A stretch of 64,000 nucleotides of DNA from Streptomyces sp. NBC_01288 (GCF_035982055.1 NZ_CP108427.1:7439001-7503000); one strand, 5' to 3'. Shown: positions 43,592-52,297, counted from the first letter of the stretch. Translations and numbers: made by a program. The notes: generated by a model not told the origin, from the sequence alone.

Positions 43592-45046
43592 ATGCCCGCG
43601 CGCCCAAAAGCCCTGGCCACCGTGGTGTGCACGGCCGTCCTGACCGTCCTCGCCGCCCTGCTCCCGGCGGCCCTCGCCCACGCCGAGAGCCGTACAGTCC
43701 AGGGCGGCCGGCTCGACTGGGGCATCAAGTCCTCGTTCCAGAGCTATGTCACCGGCCCCATCGCGAACGGGAGTTACTCCCTCACGGGCGGCGCGGCGAC
43801 CGTGGGCAGCAGCCAGTTCCGCTTCCCCTCGGCGACGGGTTCGTACGACGGTGCGACGGGCGCGTTCCGCTCGTCCTTCGCGGGCGGGGTGCACTTCGTC
43901 GGCCACAAGAAGACCGACGGCAACTACGAACTCGACCTCACCCTGAGCCGCCCCACGGTCCGCGTCTCGGGCTCGACCGGCACGCTCTACCTGGACGTCA
44001 CCAGCAAGGCGAAGGGCACCGGGACGGTCACGACGTCCTCCCAAGTGCCCTTCGCCTCCCTCTCGTTGGGCGGCATCGACATGAAGGGCGGCGGCACGGC
44101 GGTCGTCCTCGACAACCTCCCCGCCACACTCACCGCACAGGGCGCGAAGTCCTTCGCCGGGTACTACACGGCCGGTACGGTCCTCGACCCGGTGAGCCTC
44201 TCGGCGGACGTGAAGGCGGCGGCCACCAGGGCCGCCACCTCCACGCCCTCCCCGACACCCACCAAGTCCGCCGCGAAGAAGGGGACTTCGAGCGGCGCGA
44301 TCGCGGACGGCGCCGTCGACTGGGGCGTGCGCCGCACCTTCCGGGAGTACGTCACCGGGGACATCGCCAAGGGCAAGTGGACGTTGTCGGCCGGAGCCGA
44401 GGACGGCGGCGCGCTCTTCCGCTTCCCGAGCGGTGAAGGGACGTACAAGAACGGGCAGTTGACGGCCTCGTTCGAGGGCGCGGTGCGCTTCACCGGCGCC
44501 GAGGGCCTGGATCTGAAGCTGAGCGAGGTCCGGGCGACGGTCGAGGACGGCAAGGGCACGCTCTACGCCGACGTCACCGGCACCGCTGCGGCCAGCGCCG
44601 ACTTCACCGGCAAGAAGGTCCCGCTGGTCACCTTCACCGCCAAGAACCTCAAGGCGACCAAGGGCCTGGCGAAGGTCACCGAGGCGCCCGCGCAACTCAC
44701 CGCGCAGGGCGTGGAGGCCTTCGGCGGCATGTACCCGGCGGGCACCGACATGGACCCGGTGTCCCTGGCTGTCGCCCTCACCGACGACGCGAAACTGCCC
44801 GCGCTGCCCAACCTCGGCGCCACGCCCACGGCGAGCGAGACCCCGGAGGAACAGTCGGCCCACCCCTCGGTGTCCGCGGAGCCGGTCGCCGACAACTCCG
44901 GTGGCGGCGACGGCACTTCGGCAGCCCTGCCGATCAGCCTGGCGGCCGGCGCCCTCCTGGTGGTGGCCGCGGTGTCCGTGTTCCTGGTCCGCAGGCGCCG
45001 TACCGATCCGGCCACCGGGACCGCCGCCGGGCCGGAAGCCGACTGA
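43592..45046 (+). CDS. htaA: HtaA-domain heme-binding surface protein
   Basis: A 484-residue protein from ATG 43592, with GGAGG 7 nt upstream. A signal peptide (residues about 1-34) is followed by two HtaA domains, about 40-215 and 250-430, each opening with a DWG motif (GRLDWGIKSSFQSYVTG and GAVDWGVRRTFREYVTG) and carrying the GLxLxLSxxRxTV strand. A Pro/Thr linker separates them. The C-terminus has a membrane helix (LPISLAAGALLVVAAVSVFL) and Arg tail without a sortase motif, so it is membrane anchored. It binds heme at the surface and passes it to HmuT. Confidence 0.9.
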   Translation: MPARPKALATVVCTAVLTVLAALLPAALAHAESRTVQGGRLDWGIKSSFQSYVTGPIANGSYSLTGGAATVGSSQFRFPSATGSYDGATGAFRSSFAGGVHFVGHKKTDGNYELDLTLSRPTVRVSGSTGTLYLDVTSKAKGTGTVTTSSQVPFASLSLGGIDMKGGGTAVVLDNLPATLTAQGAKSFAGYYTAGTVLDPVSLSADVKAAATRAATSTPSPTPTKSAAKKGTSSGAIADGAVDWGVRRTFREYVTGDIAKGKWTLSAGAEDGGALFRFPSGEGTYKNGQLTASFEGAVRFTGAEGLDLKLSEVRATVEDGKGTLYADVTGTAAASADFTGKKVPLVTFTAKNLKATKGLAKVTEAPAQLTAQGVEAFGGMYPAGTDMDPVSLAVALTDDAKLPALPNLGATPTASETPEEQSAHPSVSAEPVADNSGGGDGTSAALPISLAAGALLVVAAVSVFLVRRRRTDPATGTAAGPEAD

Positions 45047-45106
45047 CTCCCTCACCCGGTCCGCGTGTCGGCGGACCATCCACTCACCTCAAGGAGAACC
45101 ACGGCC

Positions 45107-46612
45107 ATGCCCGTCAGACGCCCTCGACTTTCCTTCGCCCTCGCCGCGGCCGTCGCGACCGCCGCCGCGTTCGGCGCCACGGCGCTCGCCACGACCACCG
45201 CGTCGGCGGCCGAAGTCCCGCTCAGCGGCTACGAGTTGACCTGGGGCATCAAGCAGTCGTACCGCACCTACGTGAGCACCTACGCGCAGGGCTCCTTCAC
45301 CGCCACCGACGGTGCCTCGCAGGCCGCGAACAACGGTGCCTTCACCTTCACGGACGGCACGGGCACCTACGACACCACCAGCCACGCCGTGCACCTCACC
45401 TTCAAGGGCACCGTCACCGCCAAGTCGACGCTGCACGGCTTTGTGCGGGAGATGTCCGACTTCCAGTACGACAGCGCGGCGGGCACCCTCACCGCCGACC
45501 TCGTCGCGGACGGCGGCACCAAGCAGCAGGACGTGACGCTCGCGACGGTCGCCGCACCGACCAGCCAGGACCTGAAGGACCTGGCCACCACCCTCACCGC
45601 GGCGGCGGGCACGTTCCTCGGCAGCGACTCGTACGCGAACGCGGCCGGCGACCCGCTGTCGGCGGTCAAGCCGGTGTCGACGACGTCCCCGACCCCGAGC
45701 ACGCCCGTATCGCCGACGCCGTCGCAGCCGGCGTCCTCGCCCGCCACGACCACCCCGTCGGCCACGACCACCCCGTCCGTCACGCCCCCCGACAGCGCGA
45801 GCCCCTCGGACACCGCCTCCCAACCGGCCGCCACCAAGGGCGAGATAGCGGACGGCAAGCTCGACTGGGGCGTCAAGGAGTCCTTCCGCTCCTACGTCGT
45901 CGGCAGCGTCGCCAACGGCAAGATCACGACGTCGGCCGGCGCGGCCCAGGCGGCGGGCAACGGCGTCTTCACCTTCACCGGCGCGACCGGCGGCTACGAC
46001 ACGGACGCGGACACCCTCTCCGCCGCCTTCGAGGGCGCGGTGAACTTCAAGGGCCATGAGGACAACGGCACTTACGGCCTCGACCTCACCTTCACCGACC
46101 TGAAGGCGACCCTCGACAAGGGCTCCGGCAAACTGACGGCGGACGTGACGAGCCTGGGCGAGAAGTCCGAGGACGTGGTCCTGGCCGACCTCAAGGCGGA
46201 CTCCACCGACCTCACCGCGAAGAACGACGTCATCACCCTCGACGACGTCACCGCCACCCTGACCGCGGCCGGCGCGAAGGCCTTCGGCGGCTTCTACCAG
46301 ACCGGCGCCGAACTCGACCCGCTGGACCTGTCGGTGACCCTGACGACGGACGCCACCCTCCCCTCGGACGGCTCGTCGTCGACGTCCGGCACGGGCTCTT
46401 CCGGAAGTTCCGGAGGCACCGCCAACTCCGGTACGACAGGCTCGACTTCGGGCGGCGGCGTCACCGGCTCCACGACGGGCAACGTGAACGGCTCGCTGGC
46501 CTCGACCGGTTCCGACATCCCGGTGGCGGCCCTGGGCACGGCGGCCGCGGTGACCGTGGCGGCGGGCGCGGGCGTGGTCTTCGCGATGCGTAGGCGGCGT
46601 ACCGAGGCGTAA
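45107..46612 (+). CDS. HtaA-domain heme-binding protein with LAxTG sortase signal
   Basis: A 501-residue protein from ATG 45107 (AAGGAG upstream), 60 bp after htaA. It has a signal peptide, a divergent first HtaA domain (TWGIKQSYRTYVSTYAQG), a 70-residue Pro/Ser/Thr-rich spacer, and a second domain (DWGVKESFRSYVVG). The C-terminus reads LASTG-SDIPV, a membrane helix, then RRRRTEA, which is the class E sortase LAxTG cell-wall sorting signal. It should be covalently linked to peptidoglycan while HtaA stays in the membrane, giving two tiers of heme capture. Corresponds functionally to HtaB or HtaC of corynebacteria. Confidence 0.9.
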   Translation: MPVRRPRLSFALAAAVATAAAFGATALATTTASAAEVPLSGYELTWGIKQSYRTYVSTYAQGSFTATDGASQAANNGAFTFTDGTGTYDTTSHAVHLTFKGTVTAKSTLHGFVREMSDFQYDSAAGTLTADLVADGGTKQQDVTLATVAAPTSQDLKDLATTLTAAAGTFLGSDSYANAAGDPLSAVKPVSTTSPTPSTPVSPTPSQPASSPATTTPSATTTPSVTPPDSASPSDTASQPAATKGEIADGKLDWGVKESFRSYVVGSVANGKITTSAGAAQAAGNGVFTFTGATGGYDTDADTLSAAFEGAVNFKGHEDNGTYGLDLTFTDLKATLDKGSGKLTADVTSLGEKSEDVVLADLKADSTDLTAKNDVITLDDVTATLTAAGAKAFGGFYQTGAELDPLDLSVTLTTDATLPSDGSSSTSGTGSSGSSGGTANSGTTGSTSGGGVTGSTTGNVNGSLASTGSDIPVAALGTAAAVTVAAGAGVVFAMRRRRTEA

Positions 46613-46623
46613 GACTGTGCCCC

Positions 46624-47508
46624 ATGGTGACCAGGGGGCACAGAGAACTACTGCCTGAGGGCGGACTGGTGCTGGCCGTGACAGGCCGGCCCGGTCCGCC
46701 CCCGCTGCGTTTCGAGACGGCGGCCGGCGGCCGGTTGCTGCTCCGACAGGGCGGGCGGCCCCTGCTGTTGGGCCGGGAGGAAGAGGGCGGCTGTTCGCAC
46801 GAGGGTCTTTTCGTGCACCGGCTCGACGGCTTCCGCTCACCGTTGCCGAGGATCCGGTCGGACCTGATGAGGAACCCCGGTAACTGGGTTCACCAGTACG
46901 CGAGTTGGCTGGAGGAGGCGAAGGAGGGCCCGCTGCACGACGCACGCTGGCACCTCCGCGAGCGGCGCAAGTTCCCGGCGTACGTGTGGTGGGGCGACTT
47001 CATGCGGGACTGGCCCGCCTGCCACCTCGACTGGTGCGCGGGCGGCTGGGAGGGCGTCGTACCGCTACGACCGCTGTCGCCGACGGACGCGCCACGCGTG
47101 AAGGCGTACCGCAAGCACGTACGGGAGGACACGCTCGCCCCCGTCCTCCTGTGGCGGGTCACGCCGTTCGACGGCTGGGCGCTCCTCGACGGTCACGACC
47201 GTGCCGTGGCGGCGCTGGCGGAGGGCCTGACCCCGCCGTGCCTGGTCCTGTACCGCGTACCGGACGACGAGGACTGGCGCCGCACCGCCGCCGAACCGAC
47301 CGAGGCACACGAACAGCGCGTACGACAGTTCGCGGAGCACCCGGAGACCCCTGAACGCCAACAGGCCCTCCTGGAAACGGCGTACGAGAACACCATGTCC
47401 TCGCTGCCGTACGACGAGGCCCCCACCCTCACCTGGCCCCTCCCCGGCGGAGCCCCGGCCTGGGATGACCTCGCCGCCCGCGCGGTGTTTGAATGCCCCC
47501 GTGACTGA
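46624..47508 (+). CDS. Conserved protein with ParB/Srx-like motif, unknown function
   Basis: A 294-residue cytoplasmic protein from ATG 46624, only 11 bp after the LAxTG hemophore gene. The segment GWALLDGHDRAVAALAEGL near residue 180 resembles the G-H-x-R-x-x-A-A motif of ParB/sulfiredoxin-fold proteins (as in LIDGHHRLAA). The rest is Trp-rich (VWWGDFMRDWPACHLDWCAGGW) and not recognised. Its spacing suggests it may be read from the htaA promoter. The phzF-like gene starts before it ends. Confidence 0.65.
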   Translation: MVTRGHRELLPEGGLVLAVTGRPGPPPLRFETAAGGRLLLRQGGRPLLLGREEEGGCSHEGLFVHRLDGFRSPLPRIRSDLMRNPGNWVHQYASWLEEAKEGPLHDARWHLRERRKFPAYVWWGDFMRDWPACHLDWCAGGWEGVVPLRPLSPTDAPRVKAYRKHVREDTLAPVLLWRVTPFDGWALLDGHDRAVAALAEGLTPPCLVLYRVPDDEDWRRTAAEPTEAHEQRVRQFAEHPETPERQQALLETAYENTMSSLPYDEAPTLTWPLPGGAPAWDDLAARAVFECPRD

Positions 47509-48145
47509 CTACGACGTACTGCGTGTCTTCTGCGGACCCAGCGGCGGATACGGCAACGAACTCGGCGTCGTCCGCGAGGGTTCCGTCATGCCGGACCCGG
47601 ACGAGCGGCAGGTGTTCGCGGGGAAACTCGGCTTCAGCGAGACGGTGTTCGTCGACGACCCCGAGCGCGGAGTCATCGACATCTACACCCCGACCACCCG
47701 CCTGCCCTTCGCCGGCCACCCCTGCGTCGGCACGGCCTGGCTCCTGGACATACCCGAACTGGTCACCCCCGCAGGCATCGTGGGCACCCGCCTCGACGGC
47801 GAGTTCAGCTGGATCGAGGCACTCCCGGAGTGGGCCCCGCCCCGCACCCTCCGCCAGTACGCCACCGCCCGCGAGGTCGACGCCCTCCCCGTCCCCCCGC
47901 CCGGTGAGTGGATCTACGCCTGGGCCTGGGAGGACGAGGCAGCGGGCCGCATCCGCGCCCGAGCGTTCCCCGGCCGCGACGACGGCATCCAGGAGGACGA
48001 GGCGACGGGTGCGGCGGCGTTGCTGTTGACCGACCAGTTGGGCCGCGCCCTCAACATCACGCAGGGCGCGGGTTCCCAGATACTTACGGCTCCGCAGCCG
48101 GGGGGTTGGGTGGAGGTCGGGGGGCGGGTGTTCCTGGAGCGCTGA
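47501..48145 (+). CDS. PhzF-family isomerase/epimerase-like protein (short)
   Basis: A 214-residue protein from GTG 47501, which overlaps the previous stop by 8 bp. PhzF motifs present: VFVDDPERGVIDIYTPTTRLPFAGHPCVGTAWLL in the first half and DDGIQEDEATGAAALLLTD in the second. The family is usually 260-290 residues and dimeric; this copy is about 50 shorter, with the middle condensed. The N-terminal catalytic Glu region reads GGYGNELGVVREG. It may keep isomerase activity on a small dienoic or diaminopimelate-like acid, or be a non-catalytic relative. Coupled to the preceding unknown gene. Confidence 0.78.
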   Translation: MTDYDVLRVFCGPSGGYGNELGVVREGSVMPDPDERQVFAGKLGFSETVFVDDPERGVIDIYTPTTRLPFAGHPCVGTAWLLDIPELVTPAGIVGTRLDGEFSWIEALPEWAPPRTLRQYATAREVDALPVPPPGEWIYAWAWEDEAAGRIRARAFPGRDDGIQEDEATGAAALLLTDQLGRALNITQGAGSQILTAPQPGGWVEVGGRVFLER

Positions 48146-48215
48146 CGGTTCAGTAGCGCTGCCTTTTTACGCGGGCGGGCGTCCCCCGGCAACGCTCCCG
48201 CAGACAACCAACCGC

Positions 48216-48863
48216 TCACGCGGACAGCGGGAACTCCTCACCCAGCGCCCGAAAGACCCCCGTGTTCAACGCGAACGCCCGCCTGCACTCGGCCACGACC
48301 CGCTGCTTCTCCAGATCATCGACCTGAACCCCGTCCAGCAACTCCCGATACCCCCGCTTGAACGCCGCCGGGTTCCCGATCCCCTCGAACACATAGAACC
48401 GCACCCCGTCCCCCTTCCGGGAGAACCCCCACGTCCGCTCCGCCTTGTCCCGGATGATCTGCCCGCCGGAGAGGTCCCCGAGGTAACGCGTGTAGTGATG
48501 GGCGATGTACCCGGCCGGCCACAACTCCGCGCACTCCCGCACCCGTTCGGCATAGGCCCGCGTCGCGGGAAGCGCGGTCAGCCCCGCCCGCCAGTCCGCA
48601 CCCCGCAGATGCTCAAGGTCCCGCTCCAGCGCCGGCAGTCGGAACAACTCGGCCTGGATGAACGCCCCGGCCACCGGATCCGCCGCGAGGCGCTCCGCCC
48701 CGGTCTCCAACGCCTCGTAGACGAACCACAATTGCTCGGTGTACCGGGCGTACGCGTCCACGCCCAGCCGGCCGCCGAGCAGATCGCTCATGAAGGTGGA
48801 GGTCTCGGCCTCCACGTGCTGTTCGTGGGACGCGGTGCGGATGACTGTCGAGAAGGAGTCCAT
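48216..48863 (-). CDS. hmuO: Heme oxygenase HmuO
   Basis: A 215-residue biliverdin-producing heme oxygenase from ATG 48863 (AAGGAG about 5 nt upstream). The proximal heme His is in TASHEQHVEAE near residue 16, the distal helix motif is YLGDLSGGQIIR near 125, and YAERVRECAE and FYVFEGIG are typical. It opens imported heme with an electron donor and oxygen, releasing iron, CO and biliverdin. An iron box immediately upstream links it to hmuTUV and htaA. It is convergent with the phzF-like gene. Confidence 0.93.
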   Translation of the reverse strand: MDSFSTVIRTASHEQHVEAETSTFMSDLLGGRLGVDAYARYTEQLWFVYEALETGAERLAADPVAGAFIQAELFRLPALERDLEHLRGADWRAGLTALPATRAYAERVRECAELWPAGYIAHHYTRYLGDLSGGQIIRDKAERTWGFSRKGDGVRFYVFEGIGNPAAFKRGYRELLDGVQVDDLEKQRVVAECRRAFALNTGVFRALGEEFPLSA

Positions 48864-48876
48864 GAGCCCTATCCTC

Positions 48877-48895
48877 TAAGGCAAGGCTTACCTAA
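48877..48895 (-). promoter_or_regulatory. Iron box upstream of hmuO
   Basis: TAAGGCAAGGCTTACCTAA at 48877-48895 is a DtxR-family-type dyad 14 bp before the hmuO start, so the repressor would overlap the transcription or translation start. Confidence 0.85.
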
Positions 48896-48936
48896 GTCAA
48901 CAGGTTTGCCGACACCCTGTCGGTAAAAGGGTACAG

Positions 48937-48968
48937 AAAAACGGCCCGCCCCACGAGAGAGCGGACCG
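48937..48968 (-). terminator. Intrinsic terminator after map
   Basis: On the minus strand CGGTCCGC and GCGGGCCG (one G-U pair) are followed by TTTTT. It lies 43 nt past the map stop at 49011. Confidence 0.75.
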
Positions 48969-49010
48969 CTGTGACCAGGTGCGGGGCCCGACAGGACTTC
49001 TGCGGGAGCC

Positions 49011-49868
49011 CTACGGCAGCGTCAGGACCTCCGCCCCCGTCTCCGTCACCACCAACGTGTGCTCGAACTGCGCCGTCCGCTTCCGGTCCTTCGTGACGAC
49101 CGTCCACCCGTCGTCCCACAGGTCGTACTCGTACGTCCCCAGCGTCAGCATCGGCTCGATGGTGAACGTCATCCCGGGCTGGATGACCGTCGTCGCGTGC
49201 GGGCTGTCGTAGTGCGGGACGATCAGGCCGGAGTGGAAGGACGAGTTGATGCCGTGGCCGGTGAAGTCCCGGACCACGCCGTAGCCGAAGCGCTTGGCGT
49301 ACGACTCGATGACCCGGCCGATGATGTTGATCTGGCGGCCCGGCCTGACCGCCTTGATCGCGCGGTCCAGGGACTCGCGGGTGCGCTCGACCAGCAGCCG
49401 GGACTCCTCGTCGACGTCACCGACCAGGTAGGTCGCGTTGTTGTCGCCGTGCACGCCGCCGATGTACGCCGTCACGTCGAGGTTGATGATGTCGCCGTCG
49501 CGCAGCACTGTGGAGTCCGGAATGCCGTGGCAGATCACCTCGTTGAGCGAGGTGCACAGGGACTTGGGGAAGCCGCGGTAGCCGAGCGTCGACGGGTAGG
49601 CGCCGTGGTCGCACATGTACTCGTGCGCCACGCGGTCGAGTTCGTCCGTGGTCACCCCCGGCGAGATGATCTTCGCGGCCTCCGCCATCGCCCGCGCGGC
49701 GATCCGCCCGGCGACGCGCATCGCCTCGATCGTCTCGGGGGTCTGCACCTCCGGCCCGGTGTACGGGGTCGGCGCGGGCTTGCCGACGTACTCGGGGCGA
49801 CGGATGTTTCCGGGCACGGGACGGGTGGGGGAGAGCTCCCCTGGTACGAGCAGCGACTGGCCAGACAT
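49011..49868 (-). CDS. map: Methionine aminopeptidase, type I
   Basis: A 285-residue enzyme from ATG 49868. The pita-bread metal ligands are all present: two Asp in NLDVTAYIGGVHGDNNATYL, His in FTGHGINSSFH, Glu in TIEPML and Glu in QFEHT. CHGIPDSTVLRDGDIIN is typical. The 40-residue N-terminal extension (SPTRPVPGNIRRPEYVGKP) is common in actinobacterial type Ic enzymes. It removes the initiator Met of nascent proteins. Monocistronic, with its own terminator. Confidence 0.95.
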   Translation of the reverse strand: MSGQSLLVPGELSPTRPVPGNIRRPEYVGKPAPTPYTGPEVQTPETIEAMRVAGRIAARAMAEAAKIISPGVTTDELDRVAHEYMCDHGAYPSTLGYRGFPKSLCTSLNEVICHGIPDSTVLRDGDIINLDVTAYIGGVHGDNNATYLVGDVDEESRLLVERTRESLDRAIKAVRPGRQINIIGRVIESYAKRFGYGVVRDFTGHGINSSFHSGLIVPHYDSPHATTVIQPGMTFTIEPMLTLGTYEYDLWDDGWTVVTKDRKRTAQFEHTLVVTETGAEVLTLP

Positions 49869-49926
49869 GCCAGCGAGTCTAACCAGCGGACATGGGGGAA
49901 CATGGCCGTAGGGAAAGGAGCCGTTG

Positions 49927-50154
49927 ATGGCCCTGTTCAAGAAGCGCACGGTCGGGAAGCCCGGCGAGTGGTACTACTGCCTCGAACACAAGAAGGTCGA
50001 GGAGGGGCCGGAGTGCCCCGCCAAGGACCGGTTCGGGCCGTACACCACCCGCGCCGAGGCTGAACACGCGATGGAGACGGCCCGCGAGCGCAACCTGGAG
50101 TGGGAGAACGACCCCAAGTGGCACGACGCGACCAAGGGCACGGACGACGACTGA
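49927..50154 (+). CDS. Small conserved hypothetical protein
   Basis: A 75-residue protein from ATG 49927, with AAGGAG 6 nt upstream (TTG 49924 also in frame). The sequence MALFKKRTVGKPGEWYYCLE continues into HKKVEEGPECPAKDRFGPYTTRAEAEHAM, a compact helix-plus-strand fold with two Cys (YYCLEHKK, GPECPAK) that may form a disulfide or metal site. FGPYTTRAEAEHAMETARER resembles the SPOR-like pattern of short sheet plus helix. Function unknown; divergent from map. Confidence 0.75.
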   Translation: MALFKKRTVGKPGEWYYCLEHKKVEEGPECPAKDRFGPYTTRAEAEHAMETARERNLEWENDPKWHDATKGTDDD

Positions 50155-50267
50155 CCGGCTCGCGCCACGACGGGCTCCGGCGGTGACCTGATCGGCTCGC
50201 GCCGCGACGGGCATCGGCGGCGGTGACCTGATCAGGCCGCGCTACGACGGGCTCCGGCGCCGACCGC

Positions 50268-51629
50268 TCAGGCGTCGGCCGGGGCTGCGGGGGGCGTAGG
50301 GGTCGTACGGGTCGTACGGGTCGTAGGAGTCGCCGCCGCCCGCTGCGCCTTCAGCCGTAGCGCGTGCTCGTCCGTCCGCGCGTCGTACGACATCAGCTTC
50401 GGCAGTCCCACGGCCAGCAGCCCCACCGCTCCCACGCACATCAGCCCGCCCGCCCACACCGAGGTCCGCACCCCGGACAGGGCGGCCATGCCACCGGACC
50501 TGACCTGGCCCAGCTGCGGGCCCACCGAGTAGGACAGCAGCTCGATCCCGGCGAGCCGGCCGCGCAGCTCGTCCGGGATCGTCTGGTTCCAGATGACCCC
50601 GCGGAAGATGCCGCTGACCATGTCGCAGCCGCCGGCGACGGTGAGGAACAGCAGCACCAGCCACACGTTGCCGACCGCGCCCGCGCAGGCGATCGCCGCG
50701 CCCCACAGCGCCGCCGCCAGCACCACCATCCGCCCGTGCCGCTGGATCCGCGAGGTCCAGCCACTGGTCACACTCACCAGCAGGGCACCGGCCGGAACGG
50801 TCGAGTACATCAGCCCCAGCGCCCACGGGGCGTGCAGATCATCGGCGAGGAACGGCAGCACGGCGAGCGGCATCGCGAAGAACATCGCCGCGAGGTCGAT
50901 GGCGTAGGTCCCGAGCAGTTCCTTACGGCTCCACGCGTACCGGGCGCCCTCCGCGATCGCCTTCAACGACGGCTTCCGCGCCTCGTGGGCGCCGGGGGAG
51001 GCGGCGATACGGAAGATCAGGACGACGGATACCGCGAACGTCAGCGTGTCCGCCGCGAACGCGTAGGGCAGCCCCGCGAACGCCACCACCACACCCGCCA
51101 GCGCCGGGCCCGTGACCCCGCCGACCGTCCAGCGCAGGGAGTTGAGCGCGGACGCGGCCGTCATGTGCTCGTGGGCCACGATCCGCGGCCACAGCGAGTC
51201 CAGCGCGGGCCGCTGGATCGAACCGAGGACGGAGGTCAGGGCCGCGAAGACATACAGCGGCCATACGGCGGGGTGCGGCAACAGCGAGTTGAACAGCAGC
51301 GCCCCGCAGAGCACGCCCTGCCCGACCTCGGTCCAGACGATCAACTTCCGCTTGTCCCACGCGTCCGCGAGCGCACCGCCGTAGAGCCCGAACACGATCA
51401 ACGGCACCAACTCCACGGCACCGACCGCACCCACCGCCGCGGCGGAGTCGGTTAGTTCCTTGATCTGCACCGGAAGCGCGACGAACGTCAGGAAGGTACC
51501 GAAGTTCGAGACCAGCCCCGCGATCCAAAGCCTGCGGAAGTCGACGGAGGCGTGCCAGGGGGCGAGGTCGGGGAGGAGGGCGCGGAGGCCCGTGGGGGGT
51601 TCGGCGGGGGGATCGGCGCTGTCGGTCAC
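50268..51629 (-). CDS. MFS exporter, EntS-like
   Basis: A 453-residue, 12-helix transporter from GTG 51629 (VTDSADPPAE); the ORF upstream is repeat-derived. Motifs fit the enterobactin exporter-like MFS_3 family: DFRRLWIAGLVSNFGTFLTFVALPVQIKELT at the start, GLYGGALADAWDKRKLIV (motif A), and LGSIQRPALDSLWPRIVAHEHMTAASALNSLRWTVGGVTGPALAG. It may export a siderophore or drug. The C-terminus carries three copies of a 9-bp unit encoding TTR. No siderophore synthesis genes are seen here. Confidence 0.88.
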   Translation of the reverse strand: MTDSADPPAEPPTGLRALLPDLAPWHASVDFRRLWIAGLVSNFGTFLTFVALPVQIKELTDSAAAVGAVGAVELVPLIVFGLYGGALADAWDKRKLIVWTEVGQGVLCGALLFNSLLPHPAVWPLYVFAALTSVLGSIQRPALDSLWPRIVAHEHMTAASALNSLRWTVGGVTGPALAGVVVAFAGLPYAFAADTLTFAVSVVLIFRIAASPGAHEARKPSLKAIAEGARYAWSRKELLGTYAIDLAAMFFAMPLAVLPFLADDLHAPWALGLMYSTVPAGALLVSVTSGWTSRIQRHGRMVVLAAALWGAAIACAGAVGNVWLVLLFLTVAGGCDMVSGIFRGVIWNQTIPDELRGRLAGIELLSYSVGPQLGQVRSGGMAALSGVRTSVWAGGLMCVGAVGLLAVGLPKLMSYDARTDEHALRLKAQRAAATPTTRTTRTTPTPPAAPADA

Positions 51630-51797
51630 GAGGGGTAATGGTTGGGGTGGGGGGTGGGGGTGGCAAGCGGATTTCCGCGGGGCGGGTTGTGGGGGTGACC
51701 GGAATTCGTCGGGGGTCGGTGAGTAGGTGCGCAGGTGGTGGTCGGTGGGTGACTGGCGGTCGGTGTGGGGGAGTCGGTGGTGGCGACCTGCCTCGGT

Positions 51798-52291
51798 CCT
51801 TTGGGGGCGCCGGCCTGGCACCGATTTCCTCGTCCGCTTTCGACCGACCAGTACGGGTGGTCGGCGGGCGGCGTGGGGGAGTTGGCGGTCGCGATGTGCC
51901 GGGGTCACTTGTAGGTGGGGGTCTGGCGCCGCTTTTCTCGCCCACTCTTCAGGCGACCTAGACGGGTGGGCGGGTGGGAAACCGACGGCGGTGGTGATGC
52001 GCCGGGTTCACTTGTAGGTGGGGGTCTGGCGCCGCTTTTCTCGCCCACTCTTCAGGCGACCTAGACGGGTGGGCGGGTGGGTAACCGACGGCGGTGGTGA
52101 TGTGCCGGGGTCACTTGGAGGCGGCGGTCTGGTGCTGCTTTTCGCGTCCACTTCTCAACCGCCTAGACGGGCGGGTGGGTGGGCGACCGGCGGCGGTGGT
52201 GACGCGTAACGGTCACTTGTAGGCTGCGGTCTGGTGTCGCTCCTTTCGTCCACCTCTCAGCCGACCTAGACAGGTGGGTGGGTGGGTGGGA
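51798..52291. repeat. Tandem array of about five 103-bp repeats
   Basis: Copies begin with TCACTTG or a variant at 51798 (degenerate), 51905, 52008, 52111 and 52213 (partial): periods 107, 103, 103 and 102 bp. Copies two and three are almost identical (GTAGGTGGGGGTCTGGCGCC shared), later ones diverge. A 103-bp period is not a multiple of three, so the array is not coding. It fills the gap between the MFS start (51629) and the SIS-like gene's stop (52298); 51630-51797 is similar G-rich sequence with no clear repeat. Confidence 0.9.
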
Positions 52292-52297
52292 AACCTG

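Noticed and set aside
51727..52209. Small plus-strand ORFs in the 103-bp array
   Set aside because: The repeat period is not a multiple of three, so successive copies use different frames; the peptides have no conserved frame.
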